DNA from: Pelolinea sp.
GTDB lineage: Bacteria > Chloroflexota > Anaerolineae > Anaerolineales > Anaerolineaceae
Reading direction: 5' to 3'
DNA: 64,000 bases
Assembly (NCBI GenBank): GCA_012797975.1
Contig: JAAZOD010000015.1
Location: forward strand, 29,438-93,437
Shown here: positions 26,269-35,642 of the stretch, in pieces
Numbering within the stretch: the first letter of the stretch is position 1
Layout: the number at the start of each line of letters is the position of its first letter
The notes under the pieces: model-generated
The model's input: only the letters and a program-made list of their open reading frames with translations
Told to the model about the DNA's origin: nothing
The model's database searches: none
Program-made: the position numbers and the translations under genes

Positions 26269-27156
26269 ATGCAAGCACAGTCTTTTCCAAGCCATGCTGA
26301 TATTCTGGATATGAAAGACCTCATGTTGCAGGGTGGAAAGGGAAATGAAGGCGTCCTTTTCGAAGAAGCCCTGCAATCGGAAGCGGTGCGCGCAACCGTC
26401 AAAACCTGGAAATCAAACCGCTCGTTGATCGCATTCGCCTATGTCGATGACTATGCCAATCTCTGTTTTTCCATTTCACCCGGCTTTGAATCCACCGAAG
26501 TGGAAGACGAGATCATCGCTTGGGGGGTGCGGTGTATGCAGGCAAGGAATGCACAAAACCACGAAGCGCGGACCCTGGATGCAAGCTGCAGTGCTCAAGA
26601 CGACAGGCGGATCCAACTGTTCAAGCGATCCGGGTTTCTGGAGGGAAATCAGCGCTCCCTTGATTTCTCCCGTTCCCTGATCGATCCCATTCCAGTTTAT
26701 CCCCTCCAGGGCGGGTTTACGATCAGACCTGCTGCCGGGGAGGGGGAAGTGGGAGCATTGGTCGAACTGCATCGTGCGGCCTTCGGCACGCAGGAAATGA
26801 CCATCGACCAGCGGCTGGCCATCATGCGCACTTCACAATATGCACCCGAACTGGACCTGCTGGTGGAAGAAGACCGTACCAAAAGGTTGGCCGCCTTCTG
26901 CATTTGTGAAATCGAAGTCCGGCCAAGCGGAATCCGCATCGGGCATCCCGATCCTATCGGCACCCATCCCGAATTTCAAGGGTGCGGCTTGGCCAGCGCG
27001 CTGCTGAGCGCCGGTCTGCAAACCATGAGAGAAAAAGGGGCAACCCGGGCGGAATCGGGCACTTCCAGCGAAAACAGGCGCATGCAAAACCTATTCCTCA
27101 AAATGGGGTTTACCCGCACCGCAGAGCACCTGTGGTTCTCTAAACGTGTTCATTGA
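26269..27156 (+). CDS. GNAT family N-acetyltransferase (probable two-domain)
   Basis: The 295-residue protein ends in a clear GNAT domain: the acetyl-CoA motif GTHPEFQGCGLASALLSAGLQTMREKG is followed by NRRMQNLFLKMGF. The first 130 residues show a weaker second GNAT-like copy (ENRR-like QDDRRIQLFKRSGF). Tandem GNAT proteins often bind one substrate and catalyse with the other domain. The acceptor is unknown. The ribosome binding site is weak. Confidence 0.78.
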   Translation: MQAQSFPSHADILDMKDLMLQGGKGNEGVLFEEALQSEAVRATVKTWKSNRSLIAFAYVDDYANLCFSISPGFESTEVEDEIIAWGVRCMQARNAQNHEARTLDASCSAQDDRRIQLFKRSGFLEGNQRSLDFSRSLIDPIPVYPLQGGFTIRPAAGEGEVGALVELHRAAFGTQEMTIDQRLAIMRTSQYAPELDLLVEEDRTKRLAAFCICEIEVRPSGIRIGHPDPIGTHPEFQGCGLASALLSAGLQTMREKGATRAESGTSSENRRMQNLFLKMGFTRTAEHLWFSKRVH

Positions 27157-27295
27157 AGAATCCGTGTTGAGCCCGTTCACATTGTGACAGAAGAGCCATC
27201 TCTTATCCCTTATAATTAGAACCAGACCATGGAATATAGGATCAAAACGATTTTATAACTACGATACGACATCAAGTTGATATGGAACCGATAAA

Positions 27296-29866
27296 ATGAT
27301 CTATCATTTTCTTCCTGTTGATCTGTTGTTCTTCAGTTCAGCGATCATCTCCCTATTTATCGCCATCATCATTTTCACCAAGCGTGTTGAACCGGGGGGA
27401 ACTGCATTTGCCTGCGTGATGTTATCCATCGCTCTTTGGCTCGTTTTTCGATTTTTGGAAGGAATTTCCGAGGATCCCGCCAATAAAATTTTCTGGGCAA
27501 AATTCGAGTATCTGGGGATCGCCACTCTGCCGGTCTGCTATTTTATCTTTGCCAGCCAGTTCAGCCGCAAAGATCACTGGATCACAAAAAAGAACCTGTT
27601 TCTCCTTTCCCTGATCCCGATCCTGACCATCATGCTGGTCTTCACCAATGTATACCACGGCTTGATCTGGAGCAATATTTACCCTTCGGCCACGCCGAGC
27701 GTGGAAAACCTTGTTTATGAACACGGTTATTTCTTTTGGATGTACTGGGTCTACAGCTATGGATTGCTGGTATGGGGGATCGCCCGTTTGATCACAACTT
27801 TCTTAAACTTTTCCAAAGAATACCGCCTGCAGGTGTTCCTGCTGATCTTCGCCACCCTAGTTCCCTGGGTTGGAAACCTCCTCTACATTATCCAATTCAG
27901 TCCGATCAAGGGGCTGGATCTCACACCGGTGGGGCTGGCGTTTTCGGGATTGGTCATTGCGATTTCTCTGTATCGAGGACAAATCTTTGAAGTCGCCCCG
28001 GTGGCTCGCAATATCATTTTTGATGCCATGCAGGAAGGCATTCTGGTCCTGGATATTAACGGGAACATCGTGGACAGTAATGACGCCATTGCCAAAATAC
28101 TTCACATACCGTTGAAAGACATCTTGAAACAGCACTTTACGAAATCTCTTTCCCGATATCCCCTGTTGGTGCAGAACCTGCAGAAAATGGGGAACGGCCG
28201 GTTTGAAATGTGTCTGGATGAAACAACACAAAAATATGTACAGGTGAGCATTTCGTTGATCATCACCAATGTCAACCCGACCGGCCAGATGCTGGTATTG
28301 CAGGATATATCGGAAAGAAAAAAACTCGAGCTTTTTGAGAAAGAACAGAGAAAATTTGCCACCGCACTCGCCGGAATTGCTGCAACATTAAACAGTTCCC
28401 TGGAACTGGACGTGGTCCTTGAAAAGATGCTGGAGATCATCCATGAGGTGGTGCCGCACGATGCTGCGAACATCGCATTGCTGGATGAAAACAAAAAAAT
28501 GCATTTCGTGAAGTTAAAAGGATACGAAAAATTCAAATCGAAGAAAGCCATCGAGTCGTTGAATTATTCGATCCATGACATCCTGGATTTTGAAACCATG
28601 GCGGAGAAGAATGAAGCGATCGTGGTTGCAGATACGCAAAACAATCCCGCATGGGTTGCAAATCCCGAAGTGACCTGGATCCGATCCTATGTCGGCAGCC
28701 CGATCGTTGTAAATGGAAGAACGATCGGTTTTATTAATGTGGACAGCAGCATTCCCAATCTCTACAACCGGGAACACGCGCAGCGCTTAAAGGTATTCGC
28801 GGATGAAGCAGCCATCGCAATCCAAAATGCACGCATCGTTGAAGAATTGAAAGAACGCAATCAGGACCTGAGCACGCTGTATGAGGTTGGACTGTCGATG
28901 ACAAAGGGGTTGGACAACGAGGAGATCATCCGCGGTTTAATGAAGCAAATCGAGAACTTCAAAGGCATCGACCTTGTTTATTTGCTCCTGTTCAATGAAG
29001 AGCCGCAAAAGGATATCTTCTATTTTTATGGTGCCGATGAAAGGATCCTCCACAGCAGTGAAGTGACCAGGGCACCCTCCGGAGTTTTCATCAATGAAAT
29101 CCTGGAACAGAAGAATACGCTCTATTTGCCGGATCATGAAGAAAAAGAAATATTGCAATGGTTAGCAGGGGAGGAACCCAGTCTGCCGGCAGAAATGCAC
29201 ACCTATCTGGGCATTCCTTTATTACAGGGGAAAGACCTGACCGGCATCATGATCGTGGCAAGTAAAAAAGTGGATGCTTTCAATCAAAAGCAGATCCAAC
29301 TTTTTGAGACAGTCGCCTCGCAGATATCGATCACACTTCAAAATGTAAAAATGTTTGAAAGGATGAAGGAACTGGCCATCATCGACGAACTGACCGGCAT
29401 CTATAATCGGCGGTTCTTTTACATGGCGGCAAACAAGGAAATCGAGCGTTCAAAGCGGTATAAAAAAGCGCTCTCCCTGATCTTGATCGATATCGATCAT
29501 TATAAGGATGTCAACGATCATTATGGCCACATGGCTGGCGACAAGGTGTTGCAAAAGATCACCCAGTACATTCAAAAGGAATTGCGCAGCGCTGATATCT
29601 TCGCACGGTACGGAGGGGAGGAATTTCTGATCCTGTTGTCGGATACCACAGGGCAGGATGCCGTATTGGTTGCAGAACGCATTCGCACCACGATCAAAAG
29701 CTTGTATGTCAGGTACAATGAGGAAGAAATCACGGTCACCATCAGTCTGGGTGTCACCCAAATGACCGCCGAACGCAACACCCTGCAAGAATTAATTGCG
29801 GTTGTGGATCAGGCGCTATACGGAGCGAAGCAAAAAGGCAGGAACCGGGTTGAGTATCTGCCTTAA
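27296..29866 (+). CDS. membrane-bound PAS/GAF diguanylate cyclase
   Basis: The 856-residue protein has an N-terminal seven-helix membrane sensor of the histidine-kinase 7TM type (about 1-230), a PAS-like domain (about 240-345), two GAF domains (about 360-520 and 545-690) and a C-terminal GGDEF domain. The active-site motif is intact as GGEEF, and an RSAD motif lies exactly five residues before it, the position of the inhibitory I-site. It should make cyclic di-GMP and be product-inhibited. It is a single gene between GNAT and PlsC-like genes with no obvious partner. Confidence 0.88.
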   Translation: MIYHFLPVDLLFFSSAIISLFIAIIIFTKRVEPGGTAFACVMLSIALWLVFRFLEGISEDPANKIFWAKFEYLGIATLPVCYFIFASQFSRKDHWITKKNLFLLSLIPILTIMLVFTNVYHGLIWSNIYPSATPSVENLVYEHGYFFWMYWVYSYGLLVWGIARLITTFLNFSKEYRLQVFLLIFATLVPWVGNLLYIIQFSPIKGLDLTPVGLAFSGLVIAISLYRGQIFEVAPVARNIIFDAMQEGILVLDINGNIVDSNDAIAKILHIPLKDILKQHFTKSLSRYPLLVQNLQKMGNGRFEMCLDETTQKYVQVSISLIITNVNPTGQMLVLQDISERKKLELFEKEQRKFATALAGIAATLNSSLELDVVLEKMLEIIHEVVPHDAANIALLDENKKMHFVKLKGYEKFKSKKAIESLNYSIHDILDFETMAEKNEAIVVADTQNNPAWVANPEVTWIRSYVGSPIVVNGRTIGFINVDSSIPNLYNREHAQRLKVFADEAAIAIQNARIVEELKERNQDLSTLYEVGLSMTKGLDNEEIIRGLMKQIENFKGIDLVYLLLFNEEPQKDIFYFYGADERILHSSEVTRAPSGVFINEILEQKNTLYLPDHEEKEILQWLAGEEPSLPAEMHTYLGIPLLQGKDLTGIMIVASKKVDAFNQKQIQLFETVASQISITLQNVKMFERMKELAIIDELTGIYNRRFFYMAANKEIERSKRYKKALSLILIDIDHYKDVNDHYGHMAGDKVLQKITQYIQKELRSADIFARYGGEEFLILLSDTTGQDAVLVAERIRTTIKSLYVRYNEEEITVTISLGVTQMTAERNTLQELIAVVDQALYGAKQKGRNRVEYLP

Positions 29867-29954
29867 ATGACCGCTTGAATCCACTAGAAATTTAACGAAT
29901 TCGGATTATAAATAGTATGGAAGAACAAATGGCAAAATCAGCCAGAGGGATGTC

Positions 29955-30848
29955 ATGGTCACCTATCAATACATATCCGAATCGGAGCTGCGAAAGGCGC
30001 TTCTAGATGAGATCGTGAAAGCGGTCGGTTTACCGATCAATGCTTTCTGGCGCCGCTTTGTCAATATCGCTTTCTGGCTGCCCATCAATCGTTTTTCAAA
30101 ATTGGGTTCCTATTTTGACCAGATGGTTTACCAGCATGGGTTCAGCAAAGCGGTTGACATCAGCCTAAAGCTCTTGCTGGAAGATATTGAAACCCTTGGT
30201 GAGATCAAAGCGCCCGCTTCAGGTCCTTTGCTGGTGGTTTCCAATCATCCGGGGACTTACGATGCCTTATGTCTGGCATCAAAACTTCCACGGGATGACA
30301 TAAAGATCGTTTCGTCCAACATTCCATTCCTTAAGCAAATGAAGAACGTCAATGATCACTTTCTGTTCTCCTCCATTGACAGTTATGTGCGCATGCTGGT
30401 CATCCGCAACGCCATCCGCCACCTGGAAAAAGGCGGGGCCGTGATCATCTTCCCCAGCGCCCACATGGATCCAGAACCTTCTTGCATGGCGGGTGCCATG
30501 CAAGCGCTGGACGAATGGTCAAAAAGTATTGAGATCTTCGTCCGTAAAGTTCCACAAACCGTTGTGCAGGTGGCAGTGGTCAGCCGTGTTTTATCTCCCC
30601 ATTACCTTTCACGCCCCCTGACCCATCTGCGCAAAGGGCGCAGAGAGCGCCAGCGCATTGCCGAGTTTCTGCAGATCATTCATCAAATGGTCTCTCGAAA
30701 AAAGTTCAAGCAAATTCCTCTGGTATCTTTTGCCGAACCATTCACCCTGGAAGATATCAGCCCGGAAAAGGATGTCAATCGTGTCCTGCCGCACGCCATC
30801 GCCCAGGCAAAGCAACTAATGACCGCACATATCACCATTGATTACTAA
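29955..30848 (+). CDS. PlsC-like lysophospholipid acyltransferase
   Basis: The 297-residue protein has the HX4D acyltransferase motif as NHPGTYD (residues about 97-103) and the second block GGAVIIFPSAHMDPE, which corresponds to the FPEGTRS motif of 1-acyl-glycerol-3-phosphate acyltransferases but is altered. It could acylate a lipid other than lysophosphatidate. An N-terminal region of about 80 residues precedes the domain. The AGAGGG ribosome binding site supports the start. Confidence 0.72.
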   Translation: MVTYQYISESELRKALLDEIVKAVGLPINAFWRRFVNIAFWLPINRFSKLGSYFDQMVYQHGFSKAVDISLKLLLEDIETLGEIKAPASGPLLVVSNHPGTYDALCLASKLPRDDIKIVSSNIPFLKQMKNVNDHFLFSSIDSYVRMLVIRNAIRHLEKGGAVIIFPSAHMDPEPSCMAGAMQALDEWSKSIEIFVRKVPQTVVQVAVVSRVLSPHYLSRPLTHLRKGRRERQRIAEFLQIIHQMVSRKKFKQIPLVSFAEPFTLEDISPEKDVNRVLPHAIAQAKQLMTAHITIDY

Positions 30849-31124
30849 TTTTTTATTCAAGTCTTTTTTATTTCTCATAATTGGTTTTATCTTATTCGAG
30901 TTAATTTCCGTTTAATAGTAAATATAGTGTAATATTTAAGTGAAAGTTTCCATTGAAAAACAAAAATAAGCAACCAGAAGTTGTAATAAAAATATGTTCC
31001 TTACTTATTGTATTTTTCTCGTTTTTCCTTTTGAAAAAGGGGGGGCTTTTTATCCGGTTACAGGATCATCCACTCAACCAACCTATTTCTATAAATTAAT
31101 AACTGAAAAGGATTAATACTTAAC
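30849..31124. other. AT-rich intergenic region, nothing recognised
   Basis: Strongly AT-rich, with poly-A and poly-T runs and a G7 run near 31040. No open frame with support. It marks the left side of an AT-rich island. Confidence 0.5.
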
Positions 31125-32648
31125 ATGGATATAAAAGAAACAAGAAACTCATATTTGAATTACATTTTCGTTATATTTGTTATTTTTATTATCTGTCGTC
31201 GCGCTTGGATGTGTGACGATGCATTTATCACTCTTCGGACAGTTGACAATTTTGTGAACGGGTATGGACTAACTTGGAATATTTCCGAGAGAGTACAGGC
31301 CTATACACATCCTTTATGGATGCTCACAATCAGTTTTTTTTATTTTTTCACCCGTGAACCTTTCTACACCGTTATTTTTATTAGCATCTTGTTTTCTTGC
31401 ATTTCATTAATACTCATGGTGAAAAATTCTGGTCATGATACATTTCATACAATTTTATTCTGTTCAATATTAGCTTTTTCTAGAGCATTTATTGATTATT
31501 CAACATCTGGCTTAGAAAATCCCTTAAGCCATTTTATTATCATAATGTTTTTTATTTTGTACTTCAAATCAACCTCCTCGGATGACATTAAGAATATTTT
31601 TTTCTTATCCTTAATTGCATCCTTTGGTCTTATGAACCGCATGGATCTCTTTTTAGTTTTTTTTCCACCTTTACTATTTACACTTTTTGAACGCAAAAAA
31701 ATTAACGTCATAAAATATATTCTATTAGGTCAACTGCCATTTATTTTTTGGGAAATTTTCTCATTGTTGTATTACGGCTTTTTAATACCCAATACTGCAT
31801 ATGCAAAATTAGCCCATGGTGTCTCAAGATTCATAATTATTAAACAAGGCATAACCTATTTTTATAATTCCATAATCAACGATCCTTTGACAATCTTTGT
31901 GATTATCCTTGGTATACTTCTTCCACTCATCTCGTGCAAAAAAGATAAGAAATTAATCGTACTGTCAACAAGTATATTGTTGTATCTCTTTTACACCTTG
32001 TGGATTGGGGGAGATTTCATGAGCGGAAGATTCTTTACAGTGCCATTAGTTATTAGCTGTATTGTTTTGCTCCATATATCCCCAATTTTTTCTCATGAAC
32101 AGATTCTATCTCTTATTTGTGTCATTTTAGTTTTAGGTTTATTTCTCCCCTTTAACACATTAAGTCTTGATGTAAAAGAATATTCATTCAACATCAATGG
32201 CGTTGATGATGAAAGAATATATTTCTTCCCTGGGATGAGTCTGATTACTCGTTACAGAAATCACATGCAACCTGAATTTGAATGGAAAGATCAGGGTATC
32301 GAGTACCGAAATTCAGGAATAAAAGTTACCCATGCACGCGCAATTGGTTTATTCGGATTCTATTGTGGTCCAAATGTACATATTATTGATGGACATGGTT
32401 TGGCAGATCCATTATTGTCACATTTGAAAGTAAACACTACTTCGCAATTCACAAGTGGACATATTTCCAAAGACCCTCCAAAGGGATATATAGAATCACT
32501 CAATAGTGGAATAAATCTTATTTCTGATCCAAAAATACATAAATACTACGATAAGGTATTAATTATTACACGCGGGGAAATTTTCAGCTGGGATCGTATA
32601 AAAACAATCTTTAGAATGAATCTTGGAAAATACGATTATTTATTATAA
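31125..32648 (+). CDS. GT-C-type membrane glycosyltransferase (AftB-like), AT-rich
   Basis: The 507-residue polytopic protein has an N-terminal helix and the acidic loop CDDAFITLRTVDNFVNGYGL, which matches the DD(A/S)xI.xR motif of GT-C arabinofuranosyl- or mannosyltransferases that use polyprenyl-phosphate donors. About ten hydrophobic segments follow, then a soluble C-terminal part. The gene is far more AT-rich than its neighbours and uses A/T-ending codons, which indicates recent transfer. It lies immediately beside the phage-type cassette. Confidence 0.65.
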   Translation: MDIKETRNSYLNYIFVIFVIFIICRRAWMCDDAFITLRTVDNFVNGYGLTWNISERVQAYTHPLWMLTISFFYFFTREPFYTVIFISILFSCISLILMVKNSGHDTFHTILFCSILAFSRAFIDYSTSGLENPLSHFIIIMFFILYFKSTSSDDIKNIFFLSLIASFGLMNRMDLFLVFFPPLLFTLFERKKINVIKYILLGQLPFIFWEIFSLLYYGFLIPNTAYAKLAHGVSRFIIIKQGITYFYNSIINDPLTIFVIILGILLPLISCKKDKKLIVLSTSILLYLFYTLWIGGDFMSGRFFTVPLVISCIVLLHISPIFSHEQILSLICVILVLGLFLPFNTLSLDVKEYSFNINGVDDERIYFFPGMSLITRYRNHMQPEFEWKDQGIEYRNSGIKVTHARAIGLFGFYCGPNVHIIDGHGLADPLLSHLKVNTTSQFTSGHISKDPPKGYIESLNSGINLISDPKIHKYYDKVLIITRGEIFSWDRIKTIFRMNLGKYDYLL

Positions 32649-32853
32649 ATCCTTTAGACTAATAATTTACCTTGCCCAACACGGGAATCTTTTAATTTCG
32701 GGAAATTCAAACAAAAATATAGGGCAGAAGAAGCATAAACTTTACAATTTGATTTAGACATATCTCTTTAATTGTAGAAATAATTGCTCTACGCTTGATG
32801 GAGCTTCGTGAGCAGTGCATGTCTGGACAATCGAGCAATCGGAATTTTATCCA
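32649..32853. other. junction between the AT-rich gene and the phage-type cassette
   Basis: About 205 bp of AT-rich sequence with no supported gene. I compared it by eye with the right end (43356-43500) and found no convincing direct repeat or tRNA fragment. Confidence 0.4.
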
Positions 32854-33153
32854 TTAGTTCATGCTTTTTAATAATGTGTCTTTTTCCGTCGCATCTCCTT
32901 CTGCAAAGTATTTCCAGAGGGCATAAAGCACGTCATCCTTAGAAAGGTTCGCTAATGCTAGTTTTTCTAAAAAAACCTCCTTATTGGTATCAGAAGGATC
33001 ATGAGCAGCAACAACTTGCTTTGCAGTGATCTGCTCGAAAGAAGAGAGCGAGCGGGAATAATCAACGCGACCAAGAGAAGAAACACCCACCACCGGCAAA
33101 CCAGCCATCTTGAGCTCTTGGTGCAGTTTTCCTAGATTCACGCTTTTAGCCAT
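32854..33153 (-). CDS. small unknown protein at the end of the phage-type cassette
   Basis: The 99-residue protein (start at 33153, after GGGGAGG) is unknown. It overlaps the 3' end of the fibre-like gene by 16 bp, so the two are translationally linked. It has a charged helical C-terminal half and no membrane segment. Its place behind the fibre-like gene suggests a fibre chaperone or a tail-associated protein, which is inference only. Confidence 0.55.
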   Translation of the reverse strand: MAKSVNLGKLHQELKMAGLPVVGVSSLGRVDYSRSLSSFEQITAKQVVAAHDPSDTNKEVFLEKLALANLSKDDVLYALWKYFAEGDATEKDTLLKSMN

Positions 33154-34448
33154 CCCAAACCTCCCCATTGAGAAAAAGAAGTTAGTGTTGAAATAAAAGA
33201 ATAAAAAGTGGTAATGCCCACACCTGAAGTAACTTCTGTGAGCTGTAAATAGTGGTAGCCAGCCGAAACCAATTTGCTATAAATAGCAAAAATGCTCGTG
33301 AGATCAATATCAGAAAAAGAACGCATATCCGCATTGGTAGTACTGGGAGAATCAAGAGCAACGCCCAACGCACCTCCACCAGTGGATGAATTGGTTAAGT
33401 AACCAGTATGTAATAAAAATACCGGATCCTGTGAAAGGCCAAGTACAAACTCAACTTTATTCCCTGTATTATTGTTGAGCGGGCGCCAAGTTGCAGATGA
33501 ATATGTCCAGGAAGATTCAGATTCTATCTTTTTCAGAATCCGATCGACACGGTTATACATATTCCATACAAAACGTTTATCCATACAATCGGCAGAGGCA
33601 CCACCGGAGGGAAGGGTGCGAATGGTGCCCAAATACCGATAGGTAGGCGCTGCGGACATGACCGGAATGCCATCCTGCAAGGTATAGGCAGAAGCGCGTA
33701 AGGTATCATTAGACCAAGCTAGGGCAGATAATTTCAACTCCCCTTCATCATTGTAGACAAAAATATCATAATTAGCGCTAGCAGAAAGCCCTAAAAGTGA
33801 AAGAGTGAGTTTCTCAAACGAATACAAACACCATCCAAAACCCGGAACATATAGAGAGATGCGATTTGAGACATGAGGAATGTAAAAAAGACTTGTAGCT
33901 GAAGAAATATCGCTTGAAATGGCAGAGCCCGAAGAGAGGGAAAGGCGCCCACCCGCTTCAACTGGATGAACCAGATAGAGTAGCAAAGAAAGATGTTCAC
34001 TAAACTCAGTACGTACCGAATCCTTAACAATGCTTTCACCATCAAAATAAAAACGGCCGATACGACGCTGGTTAGCTAACTCAGTAGGAGACATTGAAAC
34101 GCTGAGTGTAAAAGACGTGGAGCCGGCAGTTCGGTTGGCAAATACATACCAAGTGCCTGCACCATTTGGAGTAGAAGTAGAGGGAAGTTCAACATTGGAA
34201 AGCGCCTGCACCAAGTATCCTTCAATGAATAGAGAAACGGTATCCGAATCTGAAGCAGGCACAACTACTTGGGCAGTATTGAGCTTCTGCAGTTTGAGGT
34301 TGGTTTCGTAGGAATCAAGCAATTTTCCGAGTGTAATTGAATCAGCGGCAACTTTGCCCAGATAAAGCGCGTCAAGACGCAGATTATTATATTGGCAGGC
34401 CAATGTGGGATCGCCGGGTGTGATGGGAGAACTCAGTGGATAGGACAT
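33138..34448 (-). CDS. putative phage tail-fibre or receptor-binding structural protein
   Basis: The 436-residue protein is rich in Ser, Thr, Gly, Tyr and Asn with short beta-like stretches (SFTLSVSMSP; RRIGRFYFDGE) and few charged helices, which is typical of surface or fibre proteins. The N-terminus reads MSYPLSSPITPGD. I recognise no specific family. It is the largest gene in the distal part of the cassette, where tail or fibre genes are expected. Confidence 0.5.
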   Translation of the reverse strand: MSYPLSSPITPGDPTLACQYNNLRLDALYLGKVAADSITLGKLLDSYETNLKLQKLNTAQVVVPASDSDTVSLFIEGYLVQALSNVELPSTSTPNGAGTWYVFANRTAGSTSFTLSVSMSPTELANQRRIGRFYFDGESIVKDSVRTEFSEHLSLLLYLVHPVEAGGRLSLSSGSAISSDISSATSLFYIPHVSNRISLYVPGFGWCLYSFEKLTLSLLGLSASANYDIFVYNDEGELKLSALAWSNDTLRASAYTLQDGIPVMSAAPTYRYLGTIRTLPSGGASADCMDKRFVWNMYNRVDRILKKIESESSWTYSSATWRPLNNNTGNKVEFVLGLSQDPVFLLHTGYLTNSSTGGGALGVALDSPSTTNADMRSFSDIDLTSIFAIYSKLVSAGYHYLQLTEVTSGVGITTFYSFISTLTSFSQWGGLGWLKA

Positions 34449-34605
34449 AGCTTAAAACCTTTTTTGTTCTTTGATTGTGAGAAAACATATCGTTGAGAGT
34501 GCAAAATATTTGCATAGGTTTTATTTTGGAAACACAATAAGCTACAGCTTTCTGGAATAGCAAATAGTGGCACTGTAAATTTGACTAGGGAATTCAAAAC
34601 GATAC

Positions 34606-35088
34606 TTAACGCCATAACATACTTTCTTCCCATGCAATGTCAGTGGCATCCCAAACGGAAGCAAAATACTGTTCGCTTTCAATGGGCGGATGGTAACTAG
34701 ATAGGTTATAAAATTGCAGGGCAATATGTGACACATCGGGTTGATGTAACTCAGTGGCAGAATGTCCGCTAGAAACCATACCTGCAAAGACGCCCATCAC
34801 CGTATCGATGACCACGGAATCAGCTTGCTTTAGATACTGCAGCAGCATAGCATACATCTTGGCACGCGATTGGTCATGGGCGGAACCATCATGATTCTTG
34901 AGATCATCGGCCAGGATGAGGGTGAAATAAACGCGAATAGTGACCACACCTTCTTCCGTTACACGCTGGACTGAAAGAGAATTGCCGCGCACGGAGGGGT
35001 CATAGGCAAAAAGGAAGCCATAGGGCTGCCCAGCATTGATAGCAGGGTGACTAAAACGGACATCACAATCTTTTCCCAAGGTGAACAT
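34606..35088 (-). CDS. putative head-tail adaptor or minor structural protein
   Basis: The start at 35088 follows the TGA stop of the upstream gene by 2 bp. The 160-residue product is mixed alpha/beta, has no signal or membrane segment, and its size and position (after minor-head and connector-like genes, before the fibre-like gene) fit a head-completion or tail-completion protein. I recognise no family. Confidence 0.5.
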   Translation of the reverse strand: MFTLGKDCDVRFSHPAINAGQPYGFLFAYDPSVRGNSLSVQRVTEEGVVTIRVYFTLILADDLKNHDGSAHDQSRAKMYAMLLQYLKQADSVVIDTVMGVFAGMVSSGHSATELHQPDVSHIALQFYNLSSYHPPIESEQYFASVWDATDIAWEESMLWR

Positions 35089-35090
35089 GG

Positions 35091-35642
35091 TCAACGATAC
35101 CTTTCCCAGGGCAACCAAGTATAGGGGAAGGGGACATTTTCAAGACGGGAGGTAAAAAATCCATCTGGCCAAGCACGAAACTGGGGAAATGGATATTGGG
35201 TATTGAAAATTATCAGGCGCGGGTTGGAAAAAAGGGTACGGGGATTTGAGGCCAATTTAAGCTTTGTAAAAGTATCTTTCCAGTTGCCAGTTTCTTGAAA
35301 TGCTTCGGTGAGAGTGGTTATCTCACGCACATCCCAAGGCAGAAGGCGATTAATCCACCAGCGCGTGAAAGTATCGACATTGAGCCGATCGATCCATGGA
35401 TCCACACCGAAAATATCAAGAGAAGATTCCGGGGTATCTTGTGCAACGGGTTCAAGGCGGCAATCACAATGGGGGTGAAAGCCAGGCATGACTGTATCAT
35501 ACCAGATGATGAGGGGATACACGCGTCCGCGCATCAGATTGCACACATCACAGTTGAGACCTTCAGTAATCCAGCGATATTTGTCCCTGTTCTCCTGAAT
35601 GCGCTCCCCATTACTGGTGAAAGCAAGAGGTTCACCAGACAT
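35091..35642 (-). CDS. phage minor-head-like protein (Mu gpF/SPP1 gp7-type C-terminal motif)
   Basis: The start at 35642 follows a GGGGAGGA site and overlaps the upstream gene by about 11 bp. The first half carries CDVCNLMRGRVY and HPHCDCRLEPV, a paired Cys/His motif with the HPxCxC spacing at the C-terminal end of Mu F/SPP1 gp7-type minor head proteins. There is no long N-terminal helical domain as in those proteins, so it is a detached version. The remaining 110 residues are unrecognised. Confidence 0.6.
   Translation of the reverse strand: MSGEPLAFTSNGERIQENRDKYRWITEGLNCDVCNLMRGRVYPLIIWYDTVMPGFHPHCDCRLEPVAQDTPESSLDIFGVDPWIDRLNVDTFTRWWINRLLPWDVREITTLTEAFQETGNWKDTFTKLKLASNPRTLFSNPRLIIFNTQYPFPQFRAWPDGFFTSRLENVPFPYTWLPWERYR

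Noticed and set aside
27182..27216. Promoter (TTGTGA ... TATAAT) before the diguanylate cyclase gene
   Set aside because: The spacer is 23 bp, too long for sigma70.
34433..34633. 66-codon minus-strand frame in the cassette
   Set aside because: It overlaps two better-supported genes and has no good start signal.
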